Origin: Streptomyces sp. RKAG293
GTDB lineage: Bacteria > Actinomycetota > Actinomycetes > Streptomycetales > Streptomycetaceae
Length of the DNA: 64,000 bases
Assembly: GCF_023701745.1 (NCBI RefSeq)
Contig: NZ_JAJOZB010000001.1
Coordinates: 868,001 to 932,000 of the forward strand
Direction: 5' to 3'
Below are positions 31,953 through 41,162 of the stretch, in pieces (the stretch's first letter is position 1; the number at the start of each line of letters is the position of its first letter). A program made the translations under genes and the position numbers. The notes beneath the pieces were generated by a model. That model was not told the DNA's origin and did no database searches. It saw only the letters and a program-made list of their open reading frames with translations.

Positions 31953-32878
31953 GCTGCGCTCCCGGAGGTCTCGGTGGTGCCGTGGTAGTCGACCGCGTCC
32001 CGGGTCAGCTCCATGAAGGCCTCCTCCAGGGACAGCGCCTTCGCCGTGAGCTCGAAGAGCGCGATGCCGGCCTCGGCGGCTTTGAGCCCGATCGCGCGAG
32101 CCGCGATCCCCGTCACCTGGAGTTCCTCGGAGCCGACCCGGCCGGTGATCTCGATGCCGGGGCCCGCCAGGACCTCGCGCAGCCGGGCGGGATCCGCCGT
32201 GGCGACCTGCACCGTGTCCCCGCCGGCCTGGCTGATCAGTTCCTCGACGGTGGTGTCGGCCAGCAGCCGCCCTCGTCCGACGACGATCAGGTGGTCCGCG
32301 ACCAGGGCCATCTCGCTCATCAGGTGCGAGGACACGAACACCGTGCGGCCCTCGTTCGCCAGCCCGGTGAGCAGATTGCGGATCCACAGCACGCCCTCGG
32401 GGTCCAGCCCGTTGACCGGCTCGTCGAGCATGACGGTGGCCGGATCGCCGAGCAGCGCGGCCGCGATGCCCAGCCGCTGGCCCATCCCCAGGGAGAAGGC
32501 CCCGGCACGCTTCTTCGCCACCGAGTCCAGACCCGTCATCCCGATGACCTCCTCCACCCGGCGGCGCGGAATGCCATGGGTGTACGCCTGCGCCATCAGG
32601 TGGTCGAACGCCGAGCGGCCCGGGTGGATCGACTTGGCCTCCAGCAGCGCCCCGACCTCCTGCAGCGGGGCGGTGTGTTCGGCGTAGCGGCGGCCGTTGA
32701 CCGTGACCGTGCCGTGCGTGGGGGCGTCCAGACCGACGATCATCCGCATCGTGGTGGACTTGCCCGCGCCATTGGGGCCGAGGAAGCCGGTGACGGTGCC
32801 GGGCCTGACCGTGAAGTCCAGCCGGTCCACCGCCGTCGTCTCCCCGTACCTCTTCGTCAGCTGCTGCGCCTCGATCAT
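31949..32878 (-). CDS. ABC transporter ATPase (drug/bacitracin-type exporter)
   Basis: 309 aa. Walker A GPNGAGKSTT, signature LGMGQRLGIAAALLG (the usual LSGGQ is degenerate, as in BcrA-like ATPases), Walker B ATVMLDEPVNGLDPEG and H-loop SSHLMSEM are all visible. A C-terminal extension of about 80 residues follows, as in DrrA/BcrA proteins. Start ATG 32878 has GAGGGAAG upstream. It is the first gene of the ATPase-permease-kinase-regulator operon, whose promoter should lie in the 32879-33035 gap. Confidence 0.93.
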   Translation of the reverse strand: MIEAQQLTKRYGETTAVDRLDFTVRPGTVTGFLGPNGAGKSTTMRMIVGLDAPTHGTVTVNGRRYAEHTAPLQEVGALLEAKSIHPGRSAFDHLMAQAYTHGIPRRRVEEVIGMTGLDSVAKKRAGAFSLGMGQRLGIAAALLGDPATVMLDEPVNGLDPEGVLWIRNLLTGLANEGRTVFVSSHLMSEMALVADHLIVVGRGRLLADTTVEELISQAGGDTVQVATADPARLREVLAGPGIEITGRVGSEELQVTGIAARAIGLKAAEAGIALFELTAKALSLEEAFMELTRDAVDYHGTTETSGSAA

Positions 32879-33035
32879 CGCGTCTTCCCTCGCTTCACGG
32901 GCGCCGGTCCTGCCCGACCGCCTCACCCGTAACGCTATGAGCCGCAGCCCCCGCAACCGTGGTACCCCGGACTGATCCACAAACGGTCGGTAGTACCCCG
33001 GTACCATCCCCGCCTGCACTAGGGAACGAGCCACG

Positions 33036-34040
33036 TCACGCCAGGTCGGCCCGGGTCGGTGGGTCGGCGCCCTCCCGGGTGCAGGTCAGTGCGGCGGCGC
33101 GGGTGGCCAGTCGCAGGGCACGGAGCACGTCCTGGTGCGGGTGGACGGTGGAGGCCGCGGTGCGCAGTCCCGTACGCGGAGCGGATGCTTCGGACTCCCC
33201 GGCGGCTCCTCCCGCGCCGAGCATCCCGGCCCGCAGCAGGCCGCTGAGAAGCCCCGACATGAAGGCGTCGCCCGCTCCCACGGTGTCGACGACCTCGACC
33301 GCGGGCGCCGGGAGAGCGTGCCGTCCCTGCCGCCACCAGACCTGTGAGCCGCCGGCGCCGAAGGTGAGGACCACCAGTGAGGGTCCGCTGCGCGACCAGC
33401 GGAGCGCCACTTCCTCGATGTCCTGCCCGGGGTAGAGCCAGGCCAGGTCTTCCTGACTGGCCTTCACCACATCACTGACCGAGACAAGGTGCTCGACCCG
33501 GGGACGCTCGTCGCCGGGCTTTCCGAGCAGTGCGGGCCTGAGGTTCGGGTCGTACGAGACGGTCGCCGTGTGCCGTGCGGACTCGACGGCGGCGAGTACC
33601 TGATCGGCACCGGGCGCGAGCGCCGTGGCGATCGATCCGGTGTGCAGGTGGCCCGCCGTACCGGCGCGGGCTGACTCCAGGGCCAGGGGAGACGCTTCCC
33701 ATGAGATGTCGAAGGTGTAGTCGGCCGCCCCGGCCGCATCGAGACGGGCGGTGGCGGTCGACGTCGGGACGTCGGAGACGGACCCTTCCGTGAGCACCAC
33801 CCCGCTACGGCTCAGATGGGTCCGCAGCACCTGGCCGAAGGGATCGCGGCCGATCCGGGTGGCCAGCAGGACCGGGTGCCCGAGCCGGGCCAGACCCAGC
33901 GCCACGTTCGCCGGGCTGCCGCCCGGACGGCAGCGCCGGGACCCGTCCGGGCCGGTGAGGATGTCGGTGAGTGCCTCGCCGATGACGAGCGTCGGCGTTT
34001 CGGATGCCGGGGCTTCCGGCATCGGCAGGGGCGGTGGCAT
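33036..34040 (-). CDS. PfkB-family sugar kinase (fructokinase-like)
   Basis: 334 aa ribokinase-fold kinase. N-terminal signature GGSPANVALGLARLGHP; C-terminal signature VEVVDTVGAGDAFMSGLLSGLL with the catalytic Asp. EALTDILTGPDG at the start is typical of fructokinases. The insertion GAGGAAGESEASAPR is low-complexity. Start ATG 34040 has GGAG six nt upstream; ATG 34052 is in frame. It is the last gene of the polyol operon. With the dehydrogenase before it, the simplest pathway is polyol to ketose, then ketose phosphate; fructose as substrate is inferred. Confidence 0.88.
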   Translation of the reverse strand: MPPPLPMPEAPASETPTLVIGEALTDILTGPDGSRRCRPGGSPANVALGLARLGHPVLLATRIGRDPFGQVLRTHLSRSGVVLTEGSVSDVPTSTATARLDAAGAADYTFDISWEASPLALESARAGTAGHLHTGSIATALAPGADQVLAAVESARHTATVSYDPNLRPALLGKPGDERPRVEHLVSVSDVVKASQEDLAWLYPGQDIEEVALRWSRSGPSLVVLTFGAGGSQVWWRQGRHALPAPAVEVVDTVGAGDAFMSGLLSGLLRAGMLGAGGAAGESEASAPRTGLRTAASTVHPHQDVLRALRLATRAAALTCTREGADPPTRADLA

Positions 34041-34093
34041 GGGCGACTCCATGGGAGAGGGACTTCCCGGACCGGTCGGGACGGCGTCCCGGG

Positions 34094-35083
34094 TCAGGGG
34101 GTGACCAGGATCTTCCGGCCCTTGCCGTCCTGGAACTGCTGGAGTGCGGCGGCGTAGTCGGTCAGCGGCAGCCGGTCGCTGATGAAGACCTGTGGGTCGA
34201 GGACACCGGCGGCGAACAGCCGGGCCGCGCGTTCGTAACTGTGGAGGACCGCCATGGAGCCGGTGATGGTGATCTCCTGGTTGTAGATCCGGTACGGCTC
34301 GATCGTGGCCCGCGCCGCGTAGTCCGCCACGCCGAACTGGAGGTACGTACCGCCCTTGCCGACGCGGCCGATGGCCTCCTGGATGGCCTTGGCGTTGCCG
34401 GTCGCGTCGATGACGACGTCCCAGCCGCGCGGTTGCTCGATCTCGTCGGCGGACGTGACGGCATGGGTGCAGCCCAGCGTTCGGGCGGTTTCCAGCCGGT
34501 CGGGGTTGATGTCGACGATGTCGACGGTCGCGGCACCGGTGCGCTTGGCGAGCTCCATCATCATCAGGCCCATGGTGCCGGATCCGTAGATCAGGACGTT
34601 GGTGGCCAGCTGGCTGCGGAGGATGTCGTATCCGCGGACGGCGCAGGAGAGCGGTTCGATCAGCGCGGCGTCCTCGGTGCGGATGTGCTCGGGCAGTTTC
34701 ACGCAGTTGGCGGCCGGGGCGAGGGCGTATTCGGCCGCGCCGCCGGGGTTGGTGACGCCGATCGCGGCCCAGCGTTCGCAGAGGTTGTTGCGTCCGATAC
34801 GGCAGTAGTGGCATTCGTGGCAGTACAGGGACGGGTCGACCGCGACCCGGTCGCCGAGGGCGAACTCGTCGACCTGACCGCCGACGGCGACGATCTCGCC
34901 GGCGAACTCATGCCCGGGGGTGATCGGCAGGGTGGGTGCGAACTCGCCCTGCAGGATGTGCAGATCGGTGCCGCACAGGCCGACGGCGGCGACCCGGACC
35001 ACCACGTCCCGGGGGCCGGGGGACGGATCCTCGACGTTCTCGATCGCGACGACGCCGGGGGCGCTGATGACGGCTGCTTTCAC
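34094..35083 (-). CDS. Zinc-dependent polyol (sorbitol/L-iditol-type) dehydrogenase
   Basis: 329 aa medium-chain dehydrogenase oxidising a sugar alcohol with NAD+. Catalytic zinc ligands lie in LCGTDLH and GHEFAGE; the structural zinc Cys are in CHECHYCRIGRNNLC; the Rossmann motif is VLIYGSGTMGLMMMELAKR. The sequence resembles sorbitol/xylitol dehydrogenases. GTG 35083 starts the gene, in a GTGA overlap with the permease stop, so translation is coupled. The neighbours (importer, PfkB kinase, DeoR regulator) support a polyol such as sorbitol, mannitol or a pentitol. Confidence 0.9.
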   Translation of the reverse strand: MKAAVISAPGVVAIENVEDPSPGPRDVVVRVAAVGLCGTDLHILQGEFAPTLPITPGHEFAGEIVAVGGQVDEFALGDRVAVDPSLYCHECHYCRIGRNNLCERWAAIGVTNPGGAAEYALAPAANCVKLPEHIRTEDAALIEPLSCAVRGYDILRSQLATNVLIYGSGTMGLMMMELAKRTGAATVDIVDINPDRLETARTLGCTHAVTSADEIEQPRGWDVVIDATGNAKAIQEAIGRVGKGGTYLQFGVADYAARATIEPYRIYNQEITITGSMAVLHSYERAARLFAAGVLDPQVFISDRLPLTDYAAALQQFQDGKGRKILVTP

Positions 35084-35958
35084 TTGACTGCTCCAAGGGA
35101 CAGGCCCTGGACGAGTTTGTCCTGGGCGGCGAACCCGGCGATGAGTACGGGGAGGGAGACGCAGACGGCGGCAGCGCACACCTTCGCGAGGAACAGGCCC
35201 TGGCTGGTGACGAATCCGGTGAGGAAGACGGGTGCGGTCCCCGCCACGACACCGGTCAGCACCCGGGCGAACAGCAGCTCGTTCCAGCTGAAGATGAACG
35301 AGATCAGCGCGGTGGCCGCGATGCCCGGCGCGGCCACCGGGGCGACGATCCGGGTGAGTACGGTCAGCAGCCCCGCGCCGTCGATGGAGGCCGCTTCGAG
35401 GATCTCCTTGGGGACCTCGGCGAGGAAGGAGCGCATCATCCACACCGCGATCGGCAGGTTCATCGAGGTGTAGAGGATGACCAGCAGCCAGATGTTGTCG
35501 AGCAGGCCGGCGTGCTGGGCGATGAGGTAGACGGGCAGCAGCCCGGCCACCGCGGGGAGCATTTTGGTGGAGAGGAAGAAGAACATCACGTCGGTCCACT
35601 TGCGGACCGGCTTGATGGACAGCGCGTAGGCGGCGGGGACGGCCAGGACCAGCACCAGGACGGTGGAGGCGATGCTCGCCGTCAGCGAGTTGATCAACGG
35701 CGGCCACGGACTGACCCCGGTGCTCTCACCGAAGAACTCGCGGAAGCCCTGGAGGGTGAGTCCTGCGCCGATGTCGGGCGGGTTCGTGGCGGCGGCCGGT
35801 TCGCTGTGCAGCGAGGTGAGCAGCATCCAGCCGAACGGCAGGAAGAACAGCAGACCGCAGACCCAGGCCAGCAGACCCCAGATGCTGCCGCGGTGGCGGA
35901 ACGGGCCGGTACGCCGCCGCGGCCGGCCGGCCGGGACGGTGGTCGTGGTGCTCGTCAT
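35080..35958 (-). CDS. Sugar/polyol ABC importer permease (MalG type)
   Basis: 292 aa with six membrane segments. The cytoplasmic EAA loop is EVPKEILEAASIDGAGLLTVLTRIVAPVAAP. It resembles the second permease of CUT1 importers, such as SmoG of polyol systems. It overlaps both neighbours (ATGA upstream, GTGA downstream), so the operon is tightly coupled. No ATPase gene is present; CUT1 systems in Streptomyces commonly share MsiK. Confidence 0.9.
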   Translation of the reverse strand: MTSTTTTVPAGRPRRRTGPFRHRGSIWGLLAWVCGLLFFLPFGWMLLTSLHSEPAAATNPPDIGAGLTLQGFREFFGESTGVSPWPPLINSLTASIASTVLVLVLAVPAAYALSIKPVRKWTDVMFFFLSTKMLPAVAGLLPVYLIAQHAGLLDNIWLLVILYTSMNLPIAVWMMRSFLAEVPKEILEAASIDGAGLLTVLTRIVAPVAAPGIAATALISFIFSWNELLFARVLTGVVAGTAPVFLTGFVTSQGLFLAKVCAAAVCVSLPVLIAGFAAQDKLVQGLSLGAVK

Positions 35959-36923
35959 GACGTCTCCTCTCGGAACAGGGACGAGACGGTGCGCAGTGCG
36001 AAGGTGGCGATGAGGATGGAGCAGGCGACGACGATGACGCCCTGCGCGGAGGCCAGGCCGTAGTCGTGCGCCTGGTAGAAGGTCTGGTAGACGGAGTAGG
36101 GCAGGTTGGCGGTGCCCAGCCCGCCGGAGGTGAGGGTGAAGACCGCGTCGAAGTTCTGGACGACGTAGATGCTGCCGAGCAGCGAGGCCAGTTCCAGGTA
36201 GCGGCGCAGATGCGGGAAGGTCAGATGGCGGAAGACCTGCCAGGTGCCGGCGCCGTCGACGCGGGCGGCTTCCACGATGTCCAGGGGCCGGCTCTGCAGA
36301 CCGGCGAGCAGGATCAGCATCATGAACGGTGTCCACTGCCAGACCAGTGAGGCCTCGACGGCGATCAGGGGGTTGGTGGACAGCCAGTCGAACTGCGGGG
36401 CGTCGGAGCTGCCGAACAGGCTCCAGATCCACGTCAGCGTGCCGTTGATCAGCCCGTAGGAGGCGTTGTACAGGGCGTGCTTCCACAGCAGGGCGGAGGC
36501 CACCGGCACAACGAGGAAGGGGGTGATGAGCATCGTGCGGACGATGCCGCGACCACGGAACCGCCGGTCGAGCAGCAGGGCCAGCCCCAGGCCGAACAGC
36601 AGGCTCACCAGGACCACCGAGGCGGTCAGGATCACGGTGGTGGTGATGGACGAGCGCAGCGTCGGATCGGTCAGTGCGGTCCGGTAGTTGGCCAGGCCGC
36701 CGAAGCCCCGGTTGTCGGGGTCGAGGGCGTTCCAGCGCATGAACGAGATACCCAGGGTACCCAGGAACGGCAGTTGGGTGACGACGATCAGGAAGACCAG
36801 TGCCGGAAGCAGCGGTGCCCGGCGGGCCCAGGCGCCACGCGGCCGGTCGGCGGGACGGGTGGACGACTCCCGCACTCCCTGGCGCAGGAGTCGCGGGCGT
36901 TTTGCGGTCAGGGGGACAGTCAT
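35955..36923 (-). CDS. Sugar/polyol ABC importer permease (MalF type)
   Basis: 322 aa, six membrane segments after a basic N-terminal tail. The EAA loop reads DIVEAARVDGAGTWQVFRHLTFP. It pairs with the following permease as the CUT1 channel. It lies 79 bp downstream of the binding-protein gene, with a strong hairpin in that gap. The stop overlaps the next gene's ATG. Confidence 0.9.
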   Translation of the reverse strand: MTVPLTAKRPRLLRQGVRESSTRPADRPRGAWARRAPLLPALVFLIVVTQLPFLGTLGISFMRWNALDPDNRGFGGLANYRTALTDPTLRSSITTTVILTASVVLVSLLFGLGLALLLDRRFRGRGIVRTMLITPFLVVPVASALLWKHALYNASYGLINGTLTWIWSLFGSSDAPQFDWLSTNPLIAVEASLVWQWTPFMMLILLAGLQSRPLDIVEAARVDGAGTWQVFRHLTFPHLRRYLELASLLGSIYVVQNFDAVFTLTSGGLGTANLPYSVYQTFYQAHDYGLASAQGVIVVACSILIATFALRTVSSLFREETS

Positions 36924-36950
36924 GGTGTCTCTCCGCTTCGCGCGGGTGGC

Positions 36951-36978
36951 CTCCCGACCCGCGGGGGCGGGTCGGGAG
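36951..36978 (-). terminator. Intra-operon hairpin between binding-protein and permease genes
   Basis: CTCCCGACCCGC (36951-36962) and GCGGGTCGGGAG (36967-36978) form a perfect 12-bp stem with a GGGG loop. Its place suggests partial termination or mRNA protection that keeps the binding protein in excess over the permeases. Confidence 0.6.
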
Positions 36979-37002
36979 TGGTTCTGTGGGTGCGCGGCCC
37001 GC

Positions 37003-38367
37003 TCACTGGCCCGCGTGCTTGGCGGCGACCGTCTCGGCCCGGGACTGGCTGGTCTTCAGGGCACTCTCGACGCTGCCGCGGCCGGCGATGGCGGAGCTGA
37101 TCTCCTGGGAGACCTGCGTGCCCAGATCGGTGAACTCGGGGATGCCGACGAACTGGATGCCGGGGGCGGGTCGTGGCTGCACACCGGGGTTCAGCGGATC
37201 GGCGTTGGTCAGCGCGGTCTTGGTGGCCGCGGCGAACGCCGAGGCGGCGGTGAGGTACTGGGCGTTGGTGTAGGTCGAGGTGCGCTTGCCGGCCGGGACC
37301 TTGGACCAGCCCAGCTTGGTGCCGACGAGGTTCTCGTAGTTCTTGCTGGACGCCCAGGAGATGAACTTCCATGCGTCGTCCTGGTGCTTGCTGGCCTTCT
37401 GCAGACCCCAGGCCCAGGTGTAGAGCCAACCCGAGCTCTTCGTCCGGTCGACCGGCGCGGGCACGTAACCCATCTTTCCGGCGACCGGGGAGCCCGTGCC
37501 GTCCAGCAGGCCGGCGGCCGAGGTGGCGTCGTACCACATGGCGACCTTGCCCTGCTCCATGTTGTTCAGGCACTCCGTGAAGCCGGCCTGCGGGGCGCCC
37601 GCCTCACCGTGCGCCCGTACCAGGTCGACATAGAACTTCGTCGCCTTGGTGAACTCCGGACTGTTGAGCCGGGCCTTCCAGTCCTTGTCGAACCAGGTGC
37701 CGCCCATGGTGTTCACGACCGTGGTCAACGGTGCGATCAGCTCGCCCCAGCCGGGCTGCCCGCGCAGGCAGATGCCCTTCATGCCGGGCTGCGCCCCGTC
37801 GGCCTTCGCCGCCAGGTCCGCGACCTGGGTCCAGGTCGGGTTGGCGGGCATCGTCAGGTGCTTGGCGGCGAAGACGTCCTTGCGGTACATCAGGAACGAC
37901 GACTCGCCGTAGAACGGCTCGGCGTAGATCTGTCCGCCCGAGGTCAGGGACTCCTGGATGCTGGGCAGGATGTCGCCCTGCTCGAAGGCGGTGTCGGCCT
38001 TGGACTGCGCGGTCAGCGGTGACAGCCAGCCGTTCTTGGCGTAGATCGGGGTCTCGTAGTTGCTGATGGTCGCCACGTCGTACTGTCCGGCCTGGCTGGC
38101 GAAGTCCTGACTGATCTTGTCCCGGACGTCGTTCTCCGGCAGCACGGTGAAATTGACCTTGATGCCGGTGGCCTTGGTGAAGTTGTCCGCGGTCAGCTTC
38201 TGCAGATCCACCATCTGCGGGTTGTTGACCATCAGTACGTTGATGGAGTGCGCCTGGGAGCCGCCGCCCCCGCCACCGGCGCCCGAACATGCGGCCAGCA
38301 GGCTGGTGCAGAGCGCCACGGCGACCGTTGCGACGGTGCGCGGCGTGTTCTTCGGTCTTGTCGTCAC
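37003..38367 (-). CDS. Polyol/sugar-binding lipoprotein (CUT1, extracellular solute-binding)
   Basis: 454 aa. Signal peptide with lipobox SLLAACSG, then a Gly-rich linker. The mature part is an SBP_bac_1 protein: INVLMVNNPQMVDLQKLTADNF, DVATISNYETPIYAKNGWLSPL, EPFYGESSFLMYRKDVF, QGKVAMWYDATSAAGLL and the C-terminal hinge. The MWYDATSAAG segment resembles mannitol/sorbitol-binding proteins. GTG 38367 follows AAGGGATC. It is anchored outside the membrane and delivers the ligand to the two permeases. First structural gene of the operon. Confidence 0.9.
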   Translation of the reverse strand: MTTRPKNTPRTVATVAVALCTSLLAACSGAGGGGGGSQAHSINVLMVNNPQMVDLQKLTADNFTKATGIKVNFTVLPENDVRDKISQDFASQAGQYDVATISNYETPIYAKNGWLSPLTAQSKADTAFEQGDILPSIQESLTSGGQIYAEPFYGESSFLMYRKDVFAAKHLTMPANPTWTQVADLAAKADGAQPGMKGICLRGQPGWGELIAPLTTVVNTMGGTWFDKDWKARLNSPEFTKATKFYVDLVRAHGEAGAPQAGFTECLNNMEQGKVAMWYDATSAAGLLDGTGSPVAGKMGYVPAPVDRTKSSGWLYTWAWGLQKASKHQDDAWKFISWASSKNYENLVGTKLGWSKVPAGKRTSTYTNAQYLTAASAFAAATKTALTNADPLNPGVQPRPAPGIQFVGIPEFTDLGTQVSQEISSAIAGRGSVESALKTSQSRAETVAAKHAGQ

Positions 38368-38493
38368 GCTGGATCCCTTCGTTGGTGATCCGGCCGGGTG
38401 GGACCGGGTGTCAGCTGATTTCGCCCACGCCACAGCTGCCCGTGGCCGGGGGCCGCGGATCGAGGGGGTGGAGGGAGTGGACGGGCCGTCGGG

Positions 38494-39255
38494 TCAGACG
38501 CGGATGACCTGCGGCCCCAGGAGGGTGTAGCGGTGCGCTTCCGCGCTGGACAGTCCGGTGTCGGTGACGATGGCCTCGAAGTCGGCGACCTCCGCGAACC
38601 GGCAGAAGCTGCTCGCCCCGAACTTGCCGTGGTGCCCCAGGAAGACCCGTCTGCGGGAGACCTCGATCGCCTTGGCCTTGACGTCCGCCACGACCGGGTC
38701 GGGCGTCGTGAGCCCGAACTCCCGGGAGATCCCGTTCGATCCCATGAACGCCAGGTCGACGACGAAGCCCGAGAGCATCGCGCAGGCCCAGGAACCCACG
38801 GTGGCGAGCGTCCGGGCGCGGACCCGGCCGCCGAGGAGGAGGACGGTGGTGTTGTCCGACTCGGCGACCGCCGCGGCCGTCGACAGCGACGCGGTCACCA
38901 CGGTGAGGGGTTGGTCGGTCGGCAGCAGTGCGGCGAGGATCTGCGGTGTGTAGCCCTCGTCCACAAAGATCGTTTCCGCGCCGTCGAGGAGCTTGACGCC
39001 TTCGGCGGCGATCCGCCGCTTGCTCTCGACGTGCAGCGTGACGCGCTGGGCCAGATTGGTCTCGAAGCCCGCGCTCTCGACGGGGTAGGCACCGCCATGG
39101 GTGCGGCGGACCAGTCCCCTGCGCTCCAGCGCGCTCAGGTCCCGCCGGATGGTCTCCGGAGCGACCCTGAAGTCGGCGGCCGCGACGGCGACCTCGACGC
39201 GGCCCGCCTGGCGCGCCAGAGCCAGCAGCCGGTGATGCCTCTCCTCCGACCTCAT
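38494..39255 (-). CDS. DeoR-family transcriptional regulator
   Basis: 253 aa. N-terminal winged helix (EERHHRLLALARQAGRVEVA, then VAPETIRRDLSALERRGLVRRTHGGA) and the C-terminal sugar-phosphate-sensing DeoR domain (KRRIAAEGVKLLDGAETIFVD, VDLAFMGSNGISREFGLTTPDPVVADVKAKAI). It is first on the strand ahead of the polyol genes and probably represses them until a phosphorylated intermediate, such as a ketose phosphate, binds. An inverted repeat sits just upstream of its start. Confidence 0.9.
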   Translation of the reverse strand: MRSEERHHRLLALARQAGRVEVAVAAADFRVAPETIRRDLSALERRGLVRRTHGGAYPVESAGFETNLAQRVTLHVESKRRIAAEGVKLLDGAETIFVDEGYTPQILAALLPTDQPLTVVTASLSTAAAVAESDNTTVLLLGGRVRARTLATVGSWACAMLSGFVVDLAFMGSNGISREFGLTTPDPVVADVKAKAIEVSRRRVFLGHHGKFGASSFCRFAEVADFEAIVTDTGLSSAEAHRYTLLGPQVIRV

Positions 39256-39599
39256 CACCGCCACCCGCCCTTCCCCGCCCGTTCGGGCATCCGTGGCCCG
39301 AATGGGCCCGTCCATGAGTTATACCGCCGCGCCCAGGCCATGCGCCGCCCCGTTCCGGGCAAGAGGTTGCCCGATTGCGCCCGGACAGAAAACCACAGGT
39401 GCGCAGGCCAGAGGCATCCATTGGATCAACCGCGGCGCCAACTCTGCCCGGCTTCCACCGATGAGCTCCCGAAACCCGTGGTTCCGGACACCGGAGCCCG
39501 CGGAACGGCGTGCCGGCACGACCCGGGTGGAGGGCTCGTCACGGACGAGCGCGCGCGCTTCGTGCCGCACATCACCGAGTGAGAACCGGACGACAGACG
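39256..39599. promoter_or_regulatory. Region upstream of the DeoR gene with an inverted repeat
   Basis: CCCGTTCGGGC (39278-39288) and GCCCGAATGGG (39296-39306) form an inverted repeat with one wobble, only 23 bp from the DeoR start: a likely autoregulatory operator. The rest of the 344 bp up to the rhaB stop shows no gene I can support. Confidence 0.45.
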
Positions 39600-41084
39600 T
39601 TAGGTCCGGACGGCGTCCTTCGTGCCGGTCGTCCGCGCGGCCGCCTCGTTCCACCGGGTGCGGTCGGCGGCCGGCTCGTGGCGGCGTAGCGGCTGCGTGG
39701 CGCGGAGCAGGGACCGGATGTCCGCGAGGCCGCCCCCGATCACGCCCGCGGCCCGCGCCTGCACCAGGACGTTGCCCAGGGCCGCCGCCTCGGCGGGGCC
39801 GGCCACGACCGGTAGCCCGCAGGCGTCCGCCGTCAGTTGGCAGAGCAGCTCGTTGCGCGCGCCGCCGCCGACGATGTGGACGACGTCGAGGTGCCGTCCC
39901 GACAGCCGCTGGGCGTCCTCGATCGCCGCGCGGTGCGCCAGCGCGAGGGAGTCCAGGATGCAGCGCACCGTCTCCGCGGGGTTCCGCGGTACCGGCTGGT
40001 CGGTCCTGCGGCAGGACTCGGCGATGCGGTCCGGCATGCTGTCGGGGGCGAGGAAGGCCGGGTCGGCGGCGTCCACGACGGAGCGCAGCGACGGGGCCTG
40101 TGCCGCTTGAGCCAGGAGCCGGCCGAGGTCGTGCGGAAGGCCCGCGGCCCGCCAGGTGCGAAGGCATTCCTGCAGCAGCCACAGGCCCATGATGTTGCGC
40201 AGATAGCGGACGGTGCCGTCGACGCCCAGTTCGTTGGTGAAGTTCGCGGCGCGCGAGTCCTCGGTGAGGACCGGTGCCGCCAGTTCCACGCCGGCCAGCG
40301 ACCACGTGCCGCAGGAGATGTACGCGAAGCGCTCGGTGTCCGCCGGCACCCCGGCGACCGCCGACGCGGTGTCGTGCGAGCCGACCGTCACCACCGGCAC
40401 GGGGTGCTCAAGACCGGTCGCCTCCAGAACCTCCGGCAGCAGCTCGCCCGCCGGGTCACCGGGCCTGCGCAGCGGCGGGAAGAGCGACAGGTCGATACCG
40501 AGCCGCCCGGCCAGTGCGTGCGCCCAGTCACCGGTGCGCGGGTCCAGGAGCTGGGTGGTGGAGGCGTTGGTCAGCTCCGTGCCGGCGATACCGGTGAGCC
40601 AGTACGACAGGAGGTCCGGCATCAGCAGCAGCCGCGCGGCGGCGTCCAGTTGGGGGGTCCCCTGGGCAGCGGCCAGCTGGTAGAGAGTGTTGAACGGAGC
40701 GTGCTGCACACCGGTGGCGGCATACAGCTCCGCCTGCGGCACCTTCCGCCCGATCCGCTCCGGAACGCCCTCCGTCCGGGCGTCGCGGTAGTGGACGGGA
40801 TTGCCGAGCAGCGAACCGTCGGCTGCCAGCAGTCCGTAGTCCACGGCCCAGGTGTCGATCCCGACGGACGTCACCCGGCCCGCCGCCCGCAGGCCGTCCA
40901 GAACCCCGCGGTACAGCGCCAGCACGTCCCAGTGCAGGGTGCCGCCGACGCGTACCGGAAGGTTGGGGAAGCGGTGGACCTCGTCGAGGCCGACCGAGCG
41001 CGCGGTCACCCGGCCGACGATGACGCGCCCACTGGAAGCGCCGAGATCGACGGCGGCGAAGGCACGGGGGTCGCTCGGTGGCAT
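39600..41084 (-). CDS. rhaB: L-rhamnulokinase
   Basis: 494 aa FGGY-family kinase phosphorylating L-rhamnulose with ATP. N-terminal phosphate-binding strand AAVDLGASSGRVIVG, rhamnulokinase-like GIDTWAVDYGLL, HYRDART, the middle GSHDTASAVAGVP and the C-terminal HIVGGGARNELLCQLTADA all fit. Start ATG 41084 has GTGAGG upstream; GTG 41096 is in frame. Third gene of the leftward rhamnose operon (rhaI, aldolase/dehydrogenase, rhaB), 78 bp after the aldolase gene. Confidence 0.93.
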   Translation of the reverse strand: MPPSDPRAFAAVDLGASSGRVIVGRVTARSVGLDEVHRFPNLPVRVGGTLHWDVLALYRGVLDGLRAAGRVTSVGIDTWAVDYGLLAADGSLLGNPVHYRDARTEGVPERIGRKVPQAELYAATGVQHAPFNTLYQLAAAQGTPQLDAAARLLLMPDLLSYWLTGIAGTELTNASTTQLLDPRTGDWAHALAGRLGIDLSLFPPLRRPGDPAGELLPEVLEATGLEHPVPVVTVGSHDTASAVAGVPADTERFAYISCGTWSLAGVELAAPVLTEDSRAANFTNELGVDGTVRYLRNIMGLWLLQECLRTWRAAGLPHDLGRLLAQAAQAPSLRSVVDAADPAFLAPDSMPDRIAESCRRTDQPVPRNPAETVRCILDSLALAHRAAIEDAQRLSGRHLDVVHIVGGGARNELLCQLTADACGLPVVAGPAEAAALGNVLVQARAAGVIGGGLADIRSLLRATQPLRRHEPAADRTRWNEAAARTTGTKDAVRT

Positions 41085-41162
41085 GCGGAGCCTCACAGGA
41101 AGTGATGGGTACGGGGAGCTCGCCGGCCGGCGGGGGTGGTCGCCGCCGCCGGCCGGGACCCG

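Noticed and set aside
32879..33035. GGTACC-rich repeats upstream of the ABC exporter operon as a regulator site
   Set aside because: Copies are short and irregular; expected by chance at this base composition.
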